From positions 1,302,001 through 1,366,000 of the forward strand of contig OZ017766.1 in the NCBI GenBank assembly GCA_963969345.1: a stretch of DNA of 64,000 nt, in the 5' to 3' direction. This DNA comes from Turbatrix aceti (lineage: Eukaryota; Nematoda; Chromadorea; Rhabditida; Panagrolaimidae). A model generated the notes under the pieces. That model had not been told where the DNA came from and did not search any database. It saw only the letters and a list, made by a program, of their open reading frames with translations. This document shows positions 21,783 through 33,272 of the stretch, piece by piece (position 1 is the first letter of the stretch; the number at the start of each line of letters is the position of its first letter). The position numbers and the translations under genes are program-made.

Positions 21783-24310
21783 TCAGGAAAGAAAAGTGGG
21801 CGAAAGAACGTTTGCCATGAGGAATGTCTCTGTGAGAATCGCAGGCGATGCGACGCCGGGCGACAGAATGGATCCGCCAAGCGCCATCGGTGATATGACA
21901 TCCGGGCAGAGGACCAAGGGACTCAAAATCAGCGGGCTGAGAAGGTAGGGATTCAGGATGTTGGGCGAGAGGACGTACGGATTGAGAATGAAGGGGGCCA
22001 TGACTAGGGGGGAGAGGATGTAGGGACTCAGGAGGTAGGGGGACAGGATGAAGGGCATGCCTATGCCCGGGGAGAGGATGTAGGGGCTGAGGACCGCGGG
22101 ATTGAGGATGAGTGGAGAGAAGAGGCTCGGCGACAAGATGACTGGGCCGAGCACGCTGAAGCCGTAAACCGGAGCGAACATGTACGGCGCCAGGATGACC
22201 GGCTGGAGGACAGAAAGCAGATCGCGTTTCTGGCGAGTGGCACTCCGATTTGTATATTCTCCAAAATCATCCTCCGGGATTCCCCGCGCAATATTTTCGA
22301 TCCTGGCCCATAGAGCGTCTTCTCGCTTGCGTCGAGGCAACTTTTCGTATCTGTCGATGAATCCCACGGCTTCAGGAGGCATCTTGAATCCCTGCTCGGA
22401 GTACAAATTCTTAAGCTGGTATTTTTCGAGGAATGTGAACCCTTTTCTGTCGATTTCAGCCTTTTGCCGGTTGAAAAGGATGTCATCGAGCTTGTCAAAG
22501 GCTTCGCTGACCTTTTCCGTAGCATCGGCGACGGCACCTCCGCCGCCGAAAAAGTTTAGGCCTTCTAGGATACCAAGAGTGGACTCGACGGTCTGCGTGG
22601 TGCGCGAGAGGGACATGACTGTATCCAAGATTGCTTCTCGGTCACTTTTCTGCAGCCCGATGGTTTTTAGAATCTTAAAAGATGTATTCGAGTTTTTTAT
22701 TTTTCAATGTTAAAAATTTTAATTTTTTAAAGCAAGCTAAATTCAAAATTGAAATAACGAACCGTCGGCACACTGGCAACACTGTGGTTGTCGTGAGAGT
22801 CGTCGTACAGTGCCAAAACCGTTGGAGAAAGCATGCCACCTCCGCTGACCTTGTTTGGCATCAAAGGAGCGAGACGAGGGCTCAGTATGTTGGTGTTGCT
22901 GTCGGCGTCTTCCTTTCGATTTGCCCGAGCACGCTCGATGAACCACATCGCCATGTCCATGATTCCCTGCTTTCCTCTCTAAACATTTTTTTAAATTTTT
23001 TTCTTTTCACCCTTTGACCACTACCCTGGCTTTAGGACTCTTGGTCGGCTGATCGTTGTCCAATACAAGATCGTACATTCTGAAGTTGTATACACGGGCT
23101 CCCGGCGAGGATTCCCGATCTTCGAGCTGCCGTTTTATTCTCAGAAGTTTGTCGTAAGTATGAATCCACTTTTTCTCTACTCTGGGCGTGTCTTGACGAT
23201 TTTTCGTAGAATTATTTGGAATACCGAATTGATTAATCAAATTCGTCACTTTTTCAATTGGTGATTTAGACCTTCCTATACTTGTAATCTTTTCTCTATT
23301 TATTGGCTGCAAAAAAATTCGTCAGAAGTTCGTGCTTCCAAACTAAAGTGCTTTTTATTATAATTTTTAAGTGCACTTAATTGCATAATAACAAATATTT
23401 GTGCATCCCATCCAAAAATCAAAATATACTTTTAGAGTACAGTCAGAATTCTGGATCACTGATATTTTAAGCACGAATGTCCGAAAAATGACCAACCTGG
23501 AAGCCATGCCTGGGATAATATTTTTTTTGATAGCCAGCTTCTCTTCGGGGACGATAACGATACTTTGAAAATCTTGGCGATGTAAAATTGTAAATACGTA
23601 TAAATGGCGACGAAAGTGCAAGTGATCGTGGCGGAACAGCAACAACGGACATTGGTCGTACTCGGGCACGTAACTTTTTAATTTTTAAAATTTTTATTTC
23701 TGGATACTTGATTCGCAGTGTCTCGGAACTTGGATTTGCCGTTGCCGGTCTTGTTCTTACCAATCGACGGCGTGCGGCAATGAGACACTTGGCGCCCTCG
23801 GTTAAGTCTTTTTTATCGTCGATTTTATCCAGACACAGTGCCAGGCGATGTTTTTCAGCTAGAATTCAGGTGCGCAACATTATTTTCTAAATATGTGATA
23901 CGTGGAATTACTGTAGTTACCTGAGCTGAGTTTTTGATACAGATTTTTGCCAAGCTGAACCATTAGAGCCTTGACGGAATGAATGTACCAGTTGACATGC
24001 ATGTTTTTTATTTTATCGTAATTTTTTTCGTCTACTTGATATTCTTTGAGATCCTCGGGAATTGAAGGTGTAAGGGTGCTGGTTTCTGAAATAAACGGGA
24101 TTTTTGGATTTCAGACTTAAAACGAAAGTTTTTTCACTCGCTTGATTACTTCGCTACTGTTTTCAAATTTCAAATTTACCAAAAATTTGATCTCTTATTT
24201 GCAAATTCATGTGCCTACAATAGTAGCGTATACCACCTACCTGTAGCAGTACAAAGATAAAACATAACAATTACAATGAATACCGTCGACGATGACATGT
24301 TGTAAAACAT
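21783..24310 (-). CDS. MLT-10-like moulting-cycle protein
   Basis: Secreted nematode-specific protein of the MLT-10 family, linked to cuticle renewal at moults. Minus-strand exons 24310-24241, 24085-23921, 23858-23497, 23306-23025, 22978-22763 and 22673-21783 give 661 residues. A signal peptide (MSSSTVFIVIVMFYLC) starts the protein. The middle part contains ILSPRLAPLMP and LSPTVLALYD, typical of the family, then TIGLQKSDREAILDTVM. The C-terminal 140 residues are a run of roughly twenty proline-anchored five-residue repeats such as VLSPYILSP, LILNP and SPLIL, the family hallmark. The junction at 23025 (donor GTAGTG) is the least certain. The first ATG is at 24310; an in-frame one at 24298 gives a cleaner signal peptide. 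It converges with thymidylate kinase. Confidence 0.85.
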
Positions 24311-25823
24311 GGCTGATATGTAAAGTTAGAAACTACTTGGGATGTCGTAGACTCGTATTTGTGCACATAAAAGGTGGATAGTTTATATCGTAAAACAATT
24401 TTTGATCCAGTTAGAAGAACTCTTGCTTCCCTTTTGCTTTCGTCGTAGTGAAACAGATTGGCGGAAGAGGGTGTGTAATCCGGGAGGGGAGTTTGTTATA
24501 TAATGCGAAAGGGGATCATTGGCGCTGTGGGGATTTGAGTCGATCGCTACAACGAAAGATAAAAAAGACTAAATAGGGAGTGACCCTTCAAAATCCACCC
24601 CCCTGGCATTCCCTTTTTTGAACACGACGCAATCGTTTCCATTGTACCTTCACGTAGCTACAGGCACGTGCACGTGATGACACAGGGTCAAAGCTTTCTT
24701 CTGCGCATCTGCCTATAATCCGAAGATCGACTCTTTTGTGTACGGCGTAATCTCGTAATCGGACCTTATTGGATTTGTACAGGTGGGATAGACTGTTCGG
24801 TGCGTGTATGCGTCAAAACATTATATTTACATGAAAAATCATAAAATAAGCCAAGCCAAGACTGAAGATCTTTGGCAGTACAAAGAAATGTTCCGTTTGC
24901 CGTTATCTTTCTCTGATCGACGTGTATGTACTTCTGAGGTAAACGAAGCTACCACAGAAGGAAAGACGTGAGCTACACCATGTTCTCATAATTCCGATCC
25001 TGCATTTTTAAATCCGCTAATTGAAAGGTTAGCTAATCTTATTTGACATCTAGACATGAGAAATGAGGTGATGCTCTGATATTAATTGTAGTTGGCTGTC
25101 AAATAGGCTGAACCGATTGAATATCATCAACGTGATGAAACCCCCCTCATATCCCCTTCTTATGAAAACACACGTGTGCGTAGTCCTTTCCCTTTCTAGA
25201 TGTCAACAAAACCCTGATTTTTATATTAATCACCTTCTAAGTAGTCTTCTACGGGTCACTAAACGCAAATCCAATACTACGGATATCAATGCTACATAAA
25301 CATGTTTGCACCCATCAAATGCTGCATGCAACAATAAAATAACTTGATATCCGTGAAAAAAGCGTATCACAAATGTTCAGCAGATTTTATCGCGGTTGTC
25401 TTGTCAACGATCGCTTTTTAACGCACACTAAAATATAAATGTTTTTGTGATAATTTTGATTTTCAGACAAAAAGTATTCTGTTGAAACATTTTTTGCTCC
25501 CATGAAAAAAGATACGGTAACTCTATTTTTTAGCGATCGTAAAAATAACCCATAAAAGTGTCGTTAAAAAACTCGCCCATGTTGTTCTGCAAACAACGAA
25601 TTAGTCAACGCTCGTTTCATCATCGACCACAGTACACAAGGGCGAGGCACTCCGAATGGCAATCCTAGGCTTACATGTGAAGGTGTTAAAAAATATGTCA
25701 ACAACACATCACCTGTCGAAATTCGCGTAAGAACATCAGTCGATTAGAATCTTTCCATCGACGCATGGTTCTGTATTCTTTTTATATTTTTTTATTAAAA
25801 TGTGTTTTTAGGAAAAAAAAACC
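24311..25823. promoter_or_regulatory. Divergent intergenic region with abutting E-boxes
   Basis: This 1.5-kb stretch separates two outward-reading secreted-protein genes and shows no coding signal. It contains CACGTGCACGTG at 24665-24676, two palindromic E-boxes back to back, within a GC-richer patch (24590-24780). A TTTTTAG acceptor-like site lies shortly before the ATG of the right-hand gene. Confidence 0.5.
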
Positions 25824-26090
25824 ATGGTTAACCGTTCCGTAATCATCTTCACTCTTTGTGCTTGCCTTCTACTGTCGACAGCACCTGTTACTTCCTACCG
25901 CCTGCTAGCTCTTCCACGCCAGCAGCAACCGGAGCAAGCAAACAAGCTACTCCTCTACCGTCAAAATTACCGACCCGAACCTCATCCTATCAACAACAAC
26001 GGAGCAGGTGTTCCAGCACCTGACGCCGGCACCGGCACCATCGGCGGCGGTATTCTTGCGCAGGACGAGGCGCCAGACACGGCTATATAG
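25824..26090 (+). CDS. Small secreted protein, unknown family
   Basis: A single-exon ORF of 88 residues with a clear signal peptide: basic MVNR, hydrophobic SVIIFTLCACLLLSTAP, then a likely cleavage near VTS-Y. The mature part (about 65 residues) has a Leu/Gln/Arg-rich first half (YRLLALPRQQQ, KLLLYRQNYRPEP) and a Gly/Ala/Pro-rich acidic second half. It has no cysteine in the mature part and no dibasic processing sites. The ATG context (AAACCATGG) is good, and TTTTTAG lies 14 bases upstream, matching a trans-splice or leader-intron acceptor. AATAAA follows at 26134, about 45 bp after the stop. I recognise no family; a peptide precursor or antimicrobial-like product is possible but unproven. 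Confidence 0.65.
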   Translation: MVNRSVIIFTLCACLLLSTAPVTSYRLLALPRQQQPEQANKLLLYRQNYRPEPHPINNNGAGVPAPDAGTGTIGGGILAQDEAPDTAI

Positions 26091-26371
26091 CCGGACTGTT
26101 CTGCCACGTTTTCTACCCGATCATTAACCGTTGAATAAAAGAGTACACCCGTGCGTAGTAGTACAAACGATTTTACTGTCGTAATTAGACTGTAATTACA
26201 CCTGCTCATACAACATCACACAGTTTTCAGTCCGCATGAGAAAACGACTGACTGATGGGAAGAATACGAGACGAATAAACATCGTTTCTGAAAAAATGCC
26301 CATAAAAATTGAAAACAGGAGTAAAGCGCACTTACATGAGAATTGTCGGTGGGAATTGCGGGAAACAAATT

Positions 26372-27709
26372 TTACTTCTTCTGAAAACGTATGAAATGAG
26401 CGTAAAAAAATCTTTCAATGAAATTTGAGTTGCAACCAATAGGCACCCAAAATTGTTCAAAAAGCAAAAAAAAATGATGTGCATAAAACAACGTTACTGG
26501 ATAGGAAGGTAACAAAATAAGCATCACAAAAACGTTATGCACAAAAATCTGGCATGTTTTGTAGAAAAAGCTCACCTCCTCGGACTTCTTGTCATCCTTC
26601 TCGGACTTCTTGTCATCCTTCTTTTCATCATTCTTGTCATCCTTCTTGCCGTCGCCATCTTTCTTGTTCTTCCCTTCTTCGGCCTTCTTCTTGTCCTCTT
26701 CTTCCCGCTTTTTCCGCTCCTCGTCCCATCGTTCCCAGTCATACGGATACTCGGTGGCTTCCATACTCTTCATTGCTTGCTTCAACAAAGAATACATACG
26801 GGGATAGTTAGGTTCCTCGAAGAATTTTCCCCCATCAATGGTCCGCATGATTTCAACGTACTCGCGTGGACATCCACCAAAGAGTTGCTTCAAGGTCACT
26901 CCGAAGCGACAGTTCTTTTTCATGCGCCCGACGTCGTCCATGTCTTTGAGGTTGCGCCAAGGCAGGCTTCCTTTTGTGAACTCCACTAGCATGTAGAGCC
27001 TGGAAAAGACATTATAAAAAATTAACGGTCGCCAAAAGGCCTTCAATAGTGTTATCCGCAAAAAAAGTAATATAACAAACCAAGTTTCAAGATCATCGAG
27101 ACGACACATCTCACGGGACGCGTGACAGGCAACCGGAGCATACTTGACTGTTCCGCGAAATCCGGCCACCGTACGAGGCTTCTTGATCGTGCCATCTTCG
27201 TGGACAAACTTACGAGCCATTCCGAAATCCAAGACGTAAATCTTCCGGTACTCTTTGATCTCGGGTCTGCCGACCGTGTAATTAGCAGGTTTGACATCTC
27301 TATGCAAGTACCCGATTCCGTGGAGGTCCTCGAGCGCTTCTAGGCACTGGATGCCCACCGAAATTGCCGTGCCGGGGGAAAATTTCTTGCCGTTCGCCAT
27401 CTGGCGAAGATCGTGCAGAGACTTGCCAACAAAAGTCATGACGACGTAGTTGAAATTATCCATCTTCCCTTTGTCTTCGATCTTGCAGAAATGCCGTCCT
27501 CCGGATTTGCTGAGTTCGTTGAGGACAAACACCTCCATTTTAAGCAGCTGGATTGGCTCATTCGCCCCTTCGACCTTGAGAGCGTAAAACATCCCTTTCG
27601 GATCTGTCACCCGGTAGACAGCTCCAAACGCGCCTTCACCAAGCTTTTTGTCGATCGTCCACTTTTCAACCTTGCGGCCGGGATCCAGTTGAATGAGTTG
27701 ATCCGCCAT
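26372..27709 (-). CDS. Casein kinase 1 / tau-tubulin-kinase-like protein kinase
   Basis: Ser/Thr kinase of the CK1 superfamily, heavily expanded in nematodes. Minus-strand exons 27709-27081, 26999-26576 and 26380-26372 give 353 residues; the last exon encodes only KK and the stop. The glycine loop is GEGAFGAVY (near 24), the catalytic lysine lies in YALKVE, the catalytic loop is HRDVKPANY and the metal loop is DFGMAR, so it looks active. GTVKYAPVACHASREMCRLDDLETW is interrupted by an intron at its tryptophan codon and matches the CK1-specific substrate loop region in form. The C-terminal tail from about residue 300 is almost entirely Lys/Glu/Asp with KKDDKKSEKDDKKSEE-type repeats. It diverges from RCL1 with a 290-bp shared upstream gap. 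Confidence 0.9.
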   Translation of the reverse strand: MADQLIQLDPGRKVEKWTIDKKLGEGAFGAVYRVTDPKGMFYALKVEGANEPIQLLKMEVFVLNELSKSGGRHFCKIEDKGKMDNFNYVVMTFVGKSLHDLRQMANGKKFSPGTAISVGIQCLEALEDLHGIGYLHRDVKPANYTVGRPEIKEYRKIYVLDFGMARKFVHEDGTIKKPRTVAGFRGTVKYAPVACHASREMCRLDDLETWFVILLFLRITLLKAFWRPLIFYNVFSRLYMLVEFTKGSLPWRNLKDMDDVGRMKKNCRFGVTLKQLFGGCPREYVEIMRTIDGGKFFEEPNYPRMYSLLKQAMKSMEATEYPYDWERWDEERKKREEEDKKKAEEGKNKKDGDGKKDDKNDEKKDDKKSEKDDKKSEEVSFFYKTCQIFVHNVFVMLILLPSYPVTLFYAHHFFLLFEQFWVPIGCNSNFIERFFYAHFIRFQKK

Positions 27710-27999
27710 GATTCACAGGATATACGAAGCGTTCTCCCAGCAGCGCAGTTACTGTGCCGTCGACACTGCCGAAGGGAGTCGACACAAAGCGATACTACGG
27801 AAAAAAAGATACATTCAAAATCTACGCGGTAGTAGGAGATTTGCATTTTGGATTAGAAGAATTGAATACGGCACAAAATAACAGAAAAACTCAATTTTTG
27901 AAAAAAAAGATGCTCCGACGACGAAAAGCTTTGTTTTCGCGTTGAGAATTTTCTGTTGTTTTCAAGTTTTTTTGCGTGGTTTTCCTACGTTCAGAAGCC

Positions 28000-29408
28000 A
28001 TGTCGGAGAGTCTAGCCTTTGAGGGCTGCAATCTGTTTCGGCAACGCTTAGTCTATTCTCTTCTCAGCGGACGACCAGTTACGATATCGGATATACGCCT
28101 AAATTCAGACTCGCCTGGTGTGAAAAGTACGTTTTATTTGTTTTGTTGTTGTTTTACTTGTACTATGTATTTCTGGGCCTATTGTTACAGTTTTTGTGCC
28201 TTTCAGTTTAACTTTATTTTTAGGCCACGAAATTAAGCTTCTTTCCCTCATTGAAAGGATCACAAATGGGACCAGGGTTGAAATTAACAAAACTGGTGAG
28301 TTTTGCCCATCTACGAAGACAAATCTTGGTCTTTTATAATTTCAGGCACACGTGTCAAGTTTATTCCTGGCGTTCTCCATGGCGCAGAGGTCGATTTTGA
28401 CTGCGGAAGCGATCGTTGCCTGAGTTATTTTTTGGAAGTCTTGATTCTCGTTTCGCCGTTTTGCAAGATCCCGCTGCGCGCCACGCTTCACGGCGTCACG
28501 AACGCCCACGGTGAACTGTCTGTGGATGCTTTGCGTGCGACGTGGTTGCCTGTCTACAATAAGTTTGTCCTCAACGACGACGATTTGCAACTCAAGATCA
28601 AAGCCCGTGGATTCGCGCCCGAGGGTGGCGGTGTCGTTACCCTCTCGACGCCTATCGTTCGTGTCTTACGACCTGTTTTGGTGCGTTTTTCCTCGATTTT
28701 GGCAATTTAAAAATTTCATGGTTGATTTCAGAGAGAAACCCCCGGCAAGGTGTGCAAAATCCGTGGCCTAGCCTACGTCTGCAAGGTTTCGCCTTCCATT
28801 GCCCAGAGAATGATTCAGTCAGCCAAGAACACCCTTCGGGACTACATCGCCGACATCTACATCACAGTGGACCAGCGAAAGGGCGCCAGCGGGGGTCGTT
28901 CACCCGGCTTCGGACTCTTCCTGACAGCCGAGACGACAGAAGGCGTCTTCTACCACGGCGAAGCCATGTCGCTGCCCAAGTCGGCCGAAGGCGCGGCTGC
29001 GGAGCAGCTCATCCCCGAAGAAGTCGGCCAGCAGGCGGGGGTCGCACTCCTAGAGGAAATCTACCGGGGAGGATGCTGTGATTCAAGTGCCCAGGCCCTG
29101 GCAGCGACGTTCATTACCCTGTGCGAGAAGGACATTTCCAAGTTCCTGGTTGGACCGCTTTCTAGCTACACGTTGGTTGAATTTTACGGCAATTCTATAC
29201 TACATAAAAGAATTTCAGTGTTCACACGCTGCGCAACCTTCGATCATTTTTCGAGCAGACATTCAAGATCGACGAATATTGGAAGCTGCGCCCGGAATCC
29301 GAGGAGAAGAACGACGAAGACCAGGCATCAAGGATCGGCAGCCGTGACAAAGCGGTTCTCACCGGCGTCGGCGTGGGGTTCACAAATCTGAACAAAGTCG
29401 TCCTTTGA
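28000..29408 (+). CDS. RNA 3'-terminal phosphate cyclase-like protein (RCL1)
   Basis: Nucleolar protein of the RTC fold needed for early 18S rRNA processing with BMS1; it lacks cyclase activity in known members. Exons 28000-28126, 28224-28295, 28346-28680, 28732-29171 and 29219-29408 give 387 residues, near the usual 370. Family features in order: FEGCNLFRQRLVYSLLSGRP at the start, ITNGTRVEINKTGT across two junctions, RGFAPEGGG, IRGLAYVCKVSP, QRKGASGGRSPGFGL, and SSYTVHTLRNLRSFF restored by the last splice. The donor GTACGT of exon 1 was chosen because it reproduces the PGVKSHEIKLL alignment to relatives. The next gene on the same strand begins 147 bp after its stop. Confidence 0.92.
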
Positions 29409-29507
29409 CGCGGTTATTGTTTCATTTTTTGTTGATTTGTTGAACAACGATATAAAAGAAATTGGAGTCGAAAGGGGTGAAAAATGTCCCAATGATATTT
29501 CTTCAGC
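29409..29507 (+). promoter_or_regulatory. Short intercistronic gap with candidate trans-splice acceptor
   Basis: Between the RCL1 stop and TTTCTTCAG ending at 29507 there are only 99 bases, typical of nematode operon spacing. TATAAA-like sequence near 29451 could serve as a weak polyadenylation signal. The downstream ATG is at 29556. Confidence 0.4.
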
Positions 29508-29555
29508 GCAGAAATTTAAAATATTTTTTTGTAAAATCAAAAAAATATTTCAACG

Positions 29556-30569
29556 ATGGAGTTACATCTCCTGGAAGCGTGCTGCATCCAAGAACACTTT
29601 TTACAAGTGGAAATCATCGCGGACGCATCCATGCACTGGCCTGCGGGCCTCACCTTTCGCCAGGCCTTCGTCCACTCGATTCCCGTTACGCAGAGAGTTC
29701 TGCGGCGGTTCCGGGCCCTCGCTGCCGACCGTCGTCTCGAGCCCTGGCAAGAACGCATCCCCGAGGTCGCCGATTACGTTTCCTCGGGCGAAAACACCGT
29801 CATTCTAAACGCCGATGTTGGACGGATTCTTCAGCTTGACGTCGACCTCGATCCGCAATCCGCGACACCACCTGAAATTGCCTGGGCAGAGCAGTGTGTT
29901 GCCGTAAGGAAAGCGCTTGCCGCAGCGGAGGACGTGAAGGTCAAAACCCACGGGACGAGGCTTTCGTTGCGTCAGAAGACGGCAGGGGGCTCGCCAAAGG
30001 TCGTTCTGGAGTATACGCCTGACTTTCCGTACACCGGAATTCATGTCACGGGTTCTATGGCTCAGATGTTTGGTGAAAACTTTGTATGGCGAAATAACTC
30101 GTGGGTTTTTTTTCAAAAATTATCATTTTGAAAAAAAAAAAATTTTGTATTACTTTTTATGACCATAATTTCGTGCATTATTGTTGATTTCTTTGACAGA
30201 ACCCTCCTGAAGGCAGCAGAAGCCTTCATATCACTCGTGGTCCTTCTGGCTCCTGCGTACAAGCAGATCGCTGCCGCTGCTACCAAGCTCCAAGTCAGCG
30301 TCTGTCATCCAGAATCAAAATGCCTTCTGCCGTTAACTCATCTCCACCGTCTACCCCATAAGAGCGGTAACGTCATCGAGTGTGTATTTTTTCTCAACTT
30401 GCGTCTCAGAGCCAAAACAGTGATCGTGTCAGTCGCGATGTCTATCGACGACTTTCAAGAAGCGCCCCACTCCGTCGTCGTCGTACCGTCCGATGTCAAG
30501 TTCGATGTCACCAAGTGGCTTAAGGAGAATTCATTGGCTAAGAACCTGCTGTGTTGTCTTGTCGAGTAG
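29556..30569 (+). CDS. Unassigned protein, possible diverged HUS1-like clamp subunit
   Basis: Exon 1 is 29556-30100; exon 2 begins at 30200 and reads to the stop at 30569, about 305 residues. The donor is GTGGGT, the only one that keeps the downstream frame open. A second, short intron ending at 30409 or 30418 is possible because a pyrimidine-rich tract ends in CAG; all versions stay in frame. GC-rich codon use matches neighbouring genes, so the gene is probably real. I do not recognise it firmly. Patterns such as TVILNADVGRIL, RKALAAAEDVKVK and the C-terminal VKFDVTKWL...NLLCCLVE faintly follow the order seen in HUS1 of the 9-1-1 checkpoint clamp, but this is a weak manual comparison. It lies directly downstream of RCL1, possibly in one operon. 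Confidence 0.55.
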
Positions 30570-30667
30570 TGCGCCAACAACCAAAACTGTTTTTTATATA
30601 ATATTTTATCAAGGATCTGAAATGCAAAAATTATAAATGGTTAAAGCCTGGTCACTGAGAAGGTGTG

Positions 30668-33272
30668 CTATCTGAATTTTGTAACAAAAAGTGCATACGC
30701 AATAGATACAAACGCAGCTTGCACGTCTATGGCATGGATGAAGACACCGAGGGGTGGATTTCTGCCTAGCAGAAACGAAAGAGCGGATAAATACCCGATA
30801 GATAAGACAAAAACACTCCGTCGAATCAGCTGGAAGTCGCCGGCAAACAGTGAGATGATGTAGATGGCAGCTGACACAACCAGGAACGCCGGATCTCGCT
30901 TCGGACACGCAAAGCGGTCGACAACATACGTGATTGCTGTCAGACTGAGGTAGAAGACGTACAAAATGCCGAAGGGCGCAGCCGCGCGGACAGGCCGTCG
31001 CTTGAGACCTACGGCGAGCCCCAACGCAGTGACTACGCCAAAGAAGGGGTGCCATCGGTCGGCAATCAGAATAGAAGCAAAGATGCATGTTATCAGGTAG
31101 ATTGGTTTCGTCGATGACGGGGGCCTCAAGATGGAATGCCATCTTTGGGCGAGTCGATGGAAGACAAATTGCACCATGTCTGAGGCACAGTGAACCGCGT
31201 TGGCCAGTATCAAGGCTACCAGGAAGGCGAGAAAGGTTATTGTACTGAAGTGGTATGGTTATACATATCCTCGCTTAAGCATGCAACTTACGATGCAAAG
31301 AATACGGTCAACAAGAGTATTCCGAAGGTCAGGAATCCTTTAGCCAGCTCCGAATCAAACACAATCGCCATGGCTTGAAGCAGAAACACAAGAATGAACA
31401 CAAATAATGGAAACACTGTAATCCAATCGAGCATTGTCATTCTAGCAGTGTGCATCCAGTCATGGCTTACGGTAACCGTAATATTACAATCGCCACCATC
31501 GATGAAGGTTAGACTAGCTTCGGCATTCTTGTCATATGCAAAGATTCGTATAAATCGACGGGTAGAAGACTCATTGATGCCACCACTGTCGAGGCGTCTG
31601 ATGCCGGGTGCTTCATAAATTGCACGAAACGGTGCTCGTGCCGCAATTTTGGTAACACACTTCCGACGAATCGTGACTGCGAATACGGTGGATGGGTTGA
31701 TATCTTCAAAGGAGACTGGCAAACGACGATATCCCCTAACTGTGAACTTCCGAGTCTGGACGACGGGTAGAAGAAGGCGGAAGTCGGTGAGCTTCATAGG
31801 AGAAAGCAATGTTCGTTGAGGAGAAAAGACATAAATTTTAGAAACCCTGCTGTCACCAACAAATATTTCTTCTTGGCATTGGGTGGTATTCAGAAGTGAA
31901 TACAGTGCTTTGGTGGTAAGGTATCGTGTTACAGGTGAGCAGGCCTGGTTTTGCAAGGTCGCTGACAGCAACTCGCTTTCAGCAACCGGACCAACAGCCA
32001 GAATAAGGTCGGATCCTTTAGCGGATACAACAACCTTATCCCTGTCCTCACAGCCGTCATCCACGCTACAGACTGGAAGTTCGGAGTCTTCAGGTAAATT
32101 GACAGATTTAAAGTCAGCTGCGGATCCATGGTAAAACTTTTCAACAACTTTTTCGTCAAAATTTGATCGAAACCCTGACTGATTCTTTGCGTAATAAAAC
32201 AACACCCGCGACAGATGTCTGACAAGTTGGTTACACCAGACAATGCATTGGTGATCTGCTTCTGCCCATACCCGGTCGATCGCAGTCGACGAAAAATGCC
32301 AAATACCGGTCTTAGCACTCGGAGTGAGTGTGATTCTTTCTGATATCAGTTCATCCTTAAGACCACCACTAATGGACAAGATTGGAGGCAAGCCTTCGGC
32401 TTTTTTGTCTGCTAAATTGTTCAATTTGTCCCAAAGCAAAACCATTCCACTGTCGAATATCACAGCTGAAAAAACTCTTGATTTTCAAAAAATCAGTTTG
32501 CCGAAAACATACGGGGATAAACGTGCGGTGTTGCGAGCGTGAATACAGCAGAAACAATGCTGGCATCAAAGCTTCGCCTCGACAGTACCTCACGTATTAC
32601 AATGCCACCCATGGAGTGGCCAACGAGCACAATCGGGGGACGCGGTTCAACGTACATTTCTCGAACGTGGCCCATAGCAGCTTCGAGAAAATCAGCCTGT
32701 TCGAGAATCATGTCACTTGACATACCAGAATGCTGTTCGTCAAAATCGACGGCAAATACGTCAAAATGAAATTTAGTTCCCCGGCTTTCGGTTTTATTTT
32801 GTAGTACCGAACCGAGTGATCGAGCTTGCTTACTCGAACCTGCATTTCCGGGTACAAAGATTACGGGTATACCATTGACCACTTTTGTTTGTCTAGAATA
32901 AGACAGATAATGATAAAGGTAAGAAAAAAGTCATAAAATGAAAAACATGAGTACTGCTCCTTACCGATAGTATTGAGCGTATAATCCTTCACCATATAGA
33001 ACCAGGGAATAAATTGAACGGCTGCACGTAGCGTCCCAATCCATTCCGACATCCTGAAAATAAATACGTTTACAAATATTAAACTTAGAAGCAATGAAGC
33101 GGCAAATACCACAAGCCGCCCAATGAAACAAACGAACCACAAAATTGGGATATCTCCACATCATGGTCATCTGACATTCATTATGATCGGTCAAAAAAGC
33201 TGTTGACAATCTCAGCATGCTGACAACTAGTACAACAAAGAACTCCAACGCTTTCATGGACCACGGCTTCAT
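30668..33272 (-). CDS. GPI inositol-deacylase (PGAP1)
   Basis: ER membrane lipase that removes the acyl chain from the inositol of newly made GPI anchors. Minus-strand exons 33272-33138, 33053-32965, 32892-32513, 32465-31292 and 31244-30668 give 784 residues. An N-terminal membrane helix (LEFFVVLVVSMLRLSTAF) is followed by CQMTMMWRYPNF, LVLYGEG and the alpha/beta-hydrolase core NGIPVIFVPGNAGS, FDVFAVDF, then the nucleophile elbow VGHSMGG and ATPHVYP. The C-terminal third has several hydrophobic helices (LDWITVFPLFVFILVFLL, FLTFGILLLTVFFAS and more), as in the family. The junctions recreate YYRQTKVVNGIP and HVYPVIF. It ends 98 bp from the stop of the convergent HUS1-like gene. Confidence 0.93.

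Noticed and set aside
26372..26575. 445-residue read-through version of the casein kinase
   Set aside because: Splicing of two introns with good donors and acceptors gives a compact 353-residue protein; the read-through adds non-conserved hydrophobic sequence.
26537..26989. 150-residue hydrophobic plus-strand ORF
   Set aside because: It is the antisense of the Lys/Glu-rich kinase tail, which automatically gives Leu/Phe/Ser-rich sequence.
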